NCBI GenBank assembly: GCA_934561485.1
Contig: CAKTGS010000042.1
Location: 1 to 16,351, forward strand
Reading direction: 5' to 3'
DNA: 16,351 nucleotides
DNA from: an uncultured Faecalibacterium sp.
Lineage (GTDB): Bacteria > Bacillota > Clostridia > Oscillospirales > Ruminococcaceae
In this document: positions 12,673-16,351 of the stretch, in pieces
How the letters are laid out: each line of letters opens with the position of its first letter
Numbering within the stretch: position 1 is the stretch's first letter
The notes under the pieces: model-generated
The model's database searches: none
Told to the model about the DNA's origin: nothing
The model's input: only the letters and a program-made list of their open reading frames with translations
Made by a program: the position numbers and the translations under genes

Positions 12673-13902
12673 TCAAGTTCTGTAATCGCCGTTGATCTTC
12701 ACGTAGTCGTAGGTCAGGTCACAGCCCCAGGCCTTGGCGGATGCATCGCCGGTGCCCATATCCACCTTGACCAGCACATCGTGCTCGGCCAGCACCTTGG
12801 CGGCCTCGTCCTCGCTGTAAGGATGGTAGGCGGCGTTTTCGCACACATACACCTCACCGGCCTTGCTGGACAGCCACACGCATACCTTGTCAATGGAGAA
12901 ATCGCCGGGGGTGTAGCCGATGGCGCACAGAATGCGGCCCCAGTTGGCATCGCGGCCAAACACGGCGGCCTTGAACAGGTTGGAGCACACCACGCTGCGG
13001 GAAACGGCACGGGCGGTTTTCAGGTCGGGGGCGTGAGTCACCTCGCAGGTGATCAGGTGGGTGGCACCCTCGCCGTCCCCGGCGTGCTCGGCGCACATGT
13101 GCTCGGCAATGGCAGTCAGGGCCGCCACAAAGGCCTCGTAATCGGCATTTTCCTCGGTAATTTCCGGGTTGCCCGCAAGGCCGGACGCCATGATGATCAG
13201 CGTATCGTTGGTGGACGTGTCCAGATCCACGCTCATCTGGTTATAGGTGCCGGGCACCACGGTCTTCAGAGCTTTTTCCAACAGGGCGGGCGAGACGGCA
13301 GCATCGGTGGTGTAGAAAGCCAGCATGGTGGCCATGTTGGGGGCGATCATGCCGCTGCCCTTGCCAATGGCACCCACGGTGCACACCTTGCCGCCCAGGG
13401 TAAACTGGATGGCGTATTCCTTTTTATGGGTGTCGGTGGTCATAATGGCGGTGGCGGCATCGGCGCTGCCCTGCTCGGAAGCGGCCAGCTTGGCGGCTGC
13501 GGCAGGGATGCCCCGGGTAAAGGGGTCGATGACCATGGGCTGGCCGATGACACCGGTGGACGCGGGCAGAACATCATTTGCGTCAATGCCCAGCTCCTTG
13601 CCCACCAGCTCACAGCACTCCTCGGCCAGGGCCACGCCGTTGGCGGCGCAGGTGTTGGCGTTGCCGCTGTTGACCACAATGGCCTGTGCATAGCCGTCCT
13701 TCAGGTGGGCACGGTCCACCTTGATGGGTGCACCGCAGACCTTGTTGGTGGTGTACACACCGGCGGCAGCACAGCGCACGTCTGCCTTGATGAGTGCCAG
13801 ATCGTATTTTTCCGAATGGTTTGCGCGGATGCCGCAATGGACACCGGCGGCGGCAAAGCCCTTGGGCGCGCAGATGCCGCCCGCAACTTCCTTATACTGC
13901 AT
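12673..13902 (-). CDS. argJ: Glutamate N-acetyltransferase / ornithine acetyltransferase (ArgJ)
   Basis: The 409-residue protein transfers the acetyl group from N-acetylornithine to glutamate, releasing ornithine and recycling the acetyl group. Bifunctional members also use acetyl-CoA to start the pathway. PASTGVIG (113-120) supplies the oxyanion-hole Thr-Gly pair. KGSGMIAPNMATML (181-194) holds the self-cleavage site: the chain should split between Ala191 and Thr192, leaving Thr192 as nucleophile of the beta chain. Length is normal for the family. GGGGGAAG lies 5-6 bases before the ATG at 13900-13902. Sequence alone does not tell monofunctional from bifunctional; the absence of argA or argE in the window is compatible with either. 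argC lies 188 bases upstream, separated by two repeat units. Confidence 0.94.
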   Translation of the reverse strand: MQYKEVAGGICAPKGFAAAGVHCGIRANHSEKYDLALIKADVRCAAAGVYTTNKVCGAPIKVDRAHLKDGYAQAIVVNSGNANTCAANGVALAEECCELVGKELGIDANDVLPASTGVIGQPMVIDPFTRGIPAAAAKLAASEQGSADAATAIMTTDTHKKEYAIQFTLGGKVCTVGAIGKGSGMIAPNMATMLAFYTTDAAVSPALLEKALKTVVPGTYNQMSVDLDTSTNDTLIIMASGLAGNPEITEENADYEAFVAALTAIAEHMCAEHAGDGEGATHLITCEVTHAPDLKTARAVSRSVVCSNLFKAAVFGRDANWGRILCAIGYTPGDFSIDKVCVWLSSKAGEVYVCENAAYHPYSEDEAAKVLAEHDVLVKVDMGTGDASAKAWGCDLTYDYVKINGDYRT

Positions 13903-13930
13903 TTTACTTCCCCCATCGTTTCAGCATACG

Positions 13931-13978
13931 CCCTCATCAGTCACCTTCGGTGACAGCTTCCCCCGGCCGGGGGAAGCC
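13931..13978. repeat. Intergenic hairpin repeat unit, copy 1 of the argC-argJ gap
   Basis: The unit runs CCCTCATCAGTCACC, GGTGACAGCTTCCCCC and GGGGGAAGCC on the plus strand. It contains two hairpins, GTCACC/GGTGAC and GCTTCCCCC/GGGGGAAGC. It is the inverse of the unit at 14031-14083 and matches the right arm at 11545-11600. Confidence 0.75.
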
Positions 13979-14030
13979 TTTTACTTCTGCCAGGTACGCT
14001 GATTCTTTTTCATCAGCACCCTCTTATAAA

Positions 14031-14083
14031 GCCTTCCCCCAGACGGGGGAAGGTGTCATTGCGCCAGCAATGACGGATGAGGG
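14031..14083. repeat. Intergenic hairpin repeat unit, copy 2 of the argC-argJ gap
   Basis: The unit runs GCCTTCCCCCAGACGGGGGA, AGGTGTCATTGC, GCAATGAC and GGATGAGGG on the plus strand. It holds two perfect hairpins (CCTTCCCCC/GGGGGAAGG and GTCATTGC/GCAATGAC). It ends 7 bases from the argC stop. With copy 1 it forms a tail-to-tail pair, the opposite arrangement to the element at 11468-11600. Confidence 0.78.
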
Positions 14084-14090
14084 TACATTG

Positions 14091-15028
14091 TTATTCCAAT
14101 CCCTTGGTCTCTTCCAGACCCAGCATCAGGTTCATGCACTGGACGGCGGCACCGGAGGAGCCTTTGCCCAGGTTATCAAACAGGGAGACCAGCATCATCT
14201 GATCTCCGGCGGCATTCACGGTCATGTACAGCTCCATGCGGTCGGTACCGGCCATGGCATTGGAGTACAGGCCGTTTTCCGGCAGGGTCTCGTTCAGGGC
14301 GTGCACCTTGACGGTGGCGGCGTCCTTATAATAATCCGCAAGGCCCGCGGCCACGGCTTCGGCGGTGGTACCGGCCAGGGTCAGATCCAGCGGCACCAGC
14401 ACCTGCATGCCGCAGTAGTAATCACACACCACCGGCACGAACATCGGCGTGTGCGCAAGACCGCTGATCTTCTGCATCTCCGGCAGGTGCTTGTGGCCAA
14501 GGCTCAGGCCGTAGCTCTTGGGAGCGTCCAGCTTGCTGTGGGCCGGGCGGTCGGCGCTCTCGTAGTCGGCGATCATCTTTTTGCCGCCGCCGGAGTAGCC
14601 GGAAATGCCGGTGCAGCTGAAGGGGTAATCCTTCGGGGCAAGGCCCAGCTCCACCAGCGGGCGTGCAATGCTGATAAAGCCGCTGGCATAGCAGCCGGGC
14701 ACCGCCACGCGGTAAGAGTTCTGGATCTTTTCCTTCTGGCCCGCCAGCTCCGGGAAGCCGTAGTCCCAGGCGGCATCCGTGCGGAAAGCGGTGGAGGTGT
14801 CCAGCACCTTCACGTCCGGGCGCAGCAGAGGCATGACCTCTTTGGAGGCTGCATCCGGCAGGCAGAGGAAGGCGAGGTCGGCAGAGTTGATGACCTTGGC
14901 CCGCTCGTTCACATCCTTGCGGCCCTCGGCCGAGATGGAAAGCAGCTCGATCTCCGGGCGTGCAGCCAGGCGGTCCGCAATGCGCAGGCCGGTGGTGCCG
15001 GAAGAGCCGTCAATGAATACTTTCACGC

Positions 15029-15032
<4 letters not shown>
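14091..15032 (-). CDS. argC: N-acetyl-gamma-glutamyl-phosphate reductase, short (type 2) form (ArgC)
   Basis: The 313-residue enzyme reduces N-acetylglutamyl phosphate to the semialdehyde with NADPH. The start, MSVKVFIDGSSGTTGLRI, is a nucleotide-binding loop typical of the short ArgC class seen in many proteobacteria (about 310 residues) rather than the common 345-residue form. The catalytic cysteine is Cys114 in VPGCYASGF, followed by ISGYSGGGK (143-151) and LGHKHLPEM with the active-site histidine. I start at the ATG at 15030-15032, which overlaps the argH stop in an ATGA and begins exactly where the family does; the frame stays open further upstream inside argH without family sequence. 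Overlap with argH means the two are co-transcribed and probably translationally coupled. Confidence 0.92.

Positions 15033-16351
<1,319 letters not shown>

Overview
The window looks like chromosome of a GC-rich anaerobic gut Firmicute (Bacillota, Oscillospiraceae), most likely Faecalibacterium or a close relative. The grounds are sigma-A type promoters (TTGACA/TATACT-like), AGGAGG ribosome sites, BglG/LicT antiterminators with glucose-family PTS permeases, and short intergenic hairpin repeats built on CCTTCCCCC/GGGGGAAGG and GATGAGGG. The genus is an inference from style, since no database comparison was possible.

Layout, left to right. (1) At 1-42 the first codons of a third PTS permease run off the left edge on the minus strand. 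A gene-free, AT-rich stretch with hairpins follows. (2) 363-1596 holds a promoter, a small alpha/beta hydrolase (esterase) and an overlapping UPF0178 (YaiI/YqxD) gene, then a terminator. (3) 1551-1875 holds a tRNA-Ser(CGA) gene on the minus strand with its own promoter and terminator, plus a partial duplicate of its 3' end and terminator. (4) 1996-3460 holds a MATE efflux transporter with a palindrome just after its -10 box. (5) 3480-9247 is a sugar-PTS island: a minus-strand antiterminator plus EIIBC permease, divergent from a plus-strand antiterminator plus EIIBCA permease. Each antiterminator gene has its own promoter and a LicT-type RAT that overlaps a terminator. (6) 9298-16351 is an arginine biosynthesis operon on the minus strand, transcribed argH-argC-argJ-argB-argD-argF, with argH cut by the right edge.

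How the genes work together. In the PTS island, sugar availability is read through phosphorylation of the PRD domains of the two antiterminators. They bind RAT hairpins in nascent leader RNA and prevent termination. The minus-strand permease has no EIIA domain and must borrow one; the EIIA domain fused to the plus-strand permease is a candidate donor. The arg genes supply the cyclic acetylated route: ArgB and ArgC act on acetylglutamate, ArgD transaminates, ArgJ recycles the acetyl group, ArgF carbamoylates and ArgH makes arginine. argG is not in the window.

Most of the window is recognisable metabolism. The points most worth a second look are the twin divergent antitermination switches, the missing fourth phosphorylation histidine in the plus-strand antiterminator, and the ArgF homologue. 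ArgF keeps its carbamoyl-phosphate site but has substitutions at the positions that normally bind ornithine. Inverted-repeat elements lie inside the arg operon. I see no CRISPR array, insertion sequence, phage or defence system.
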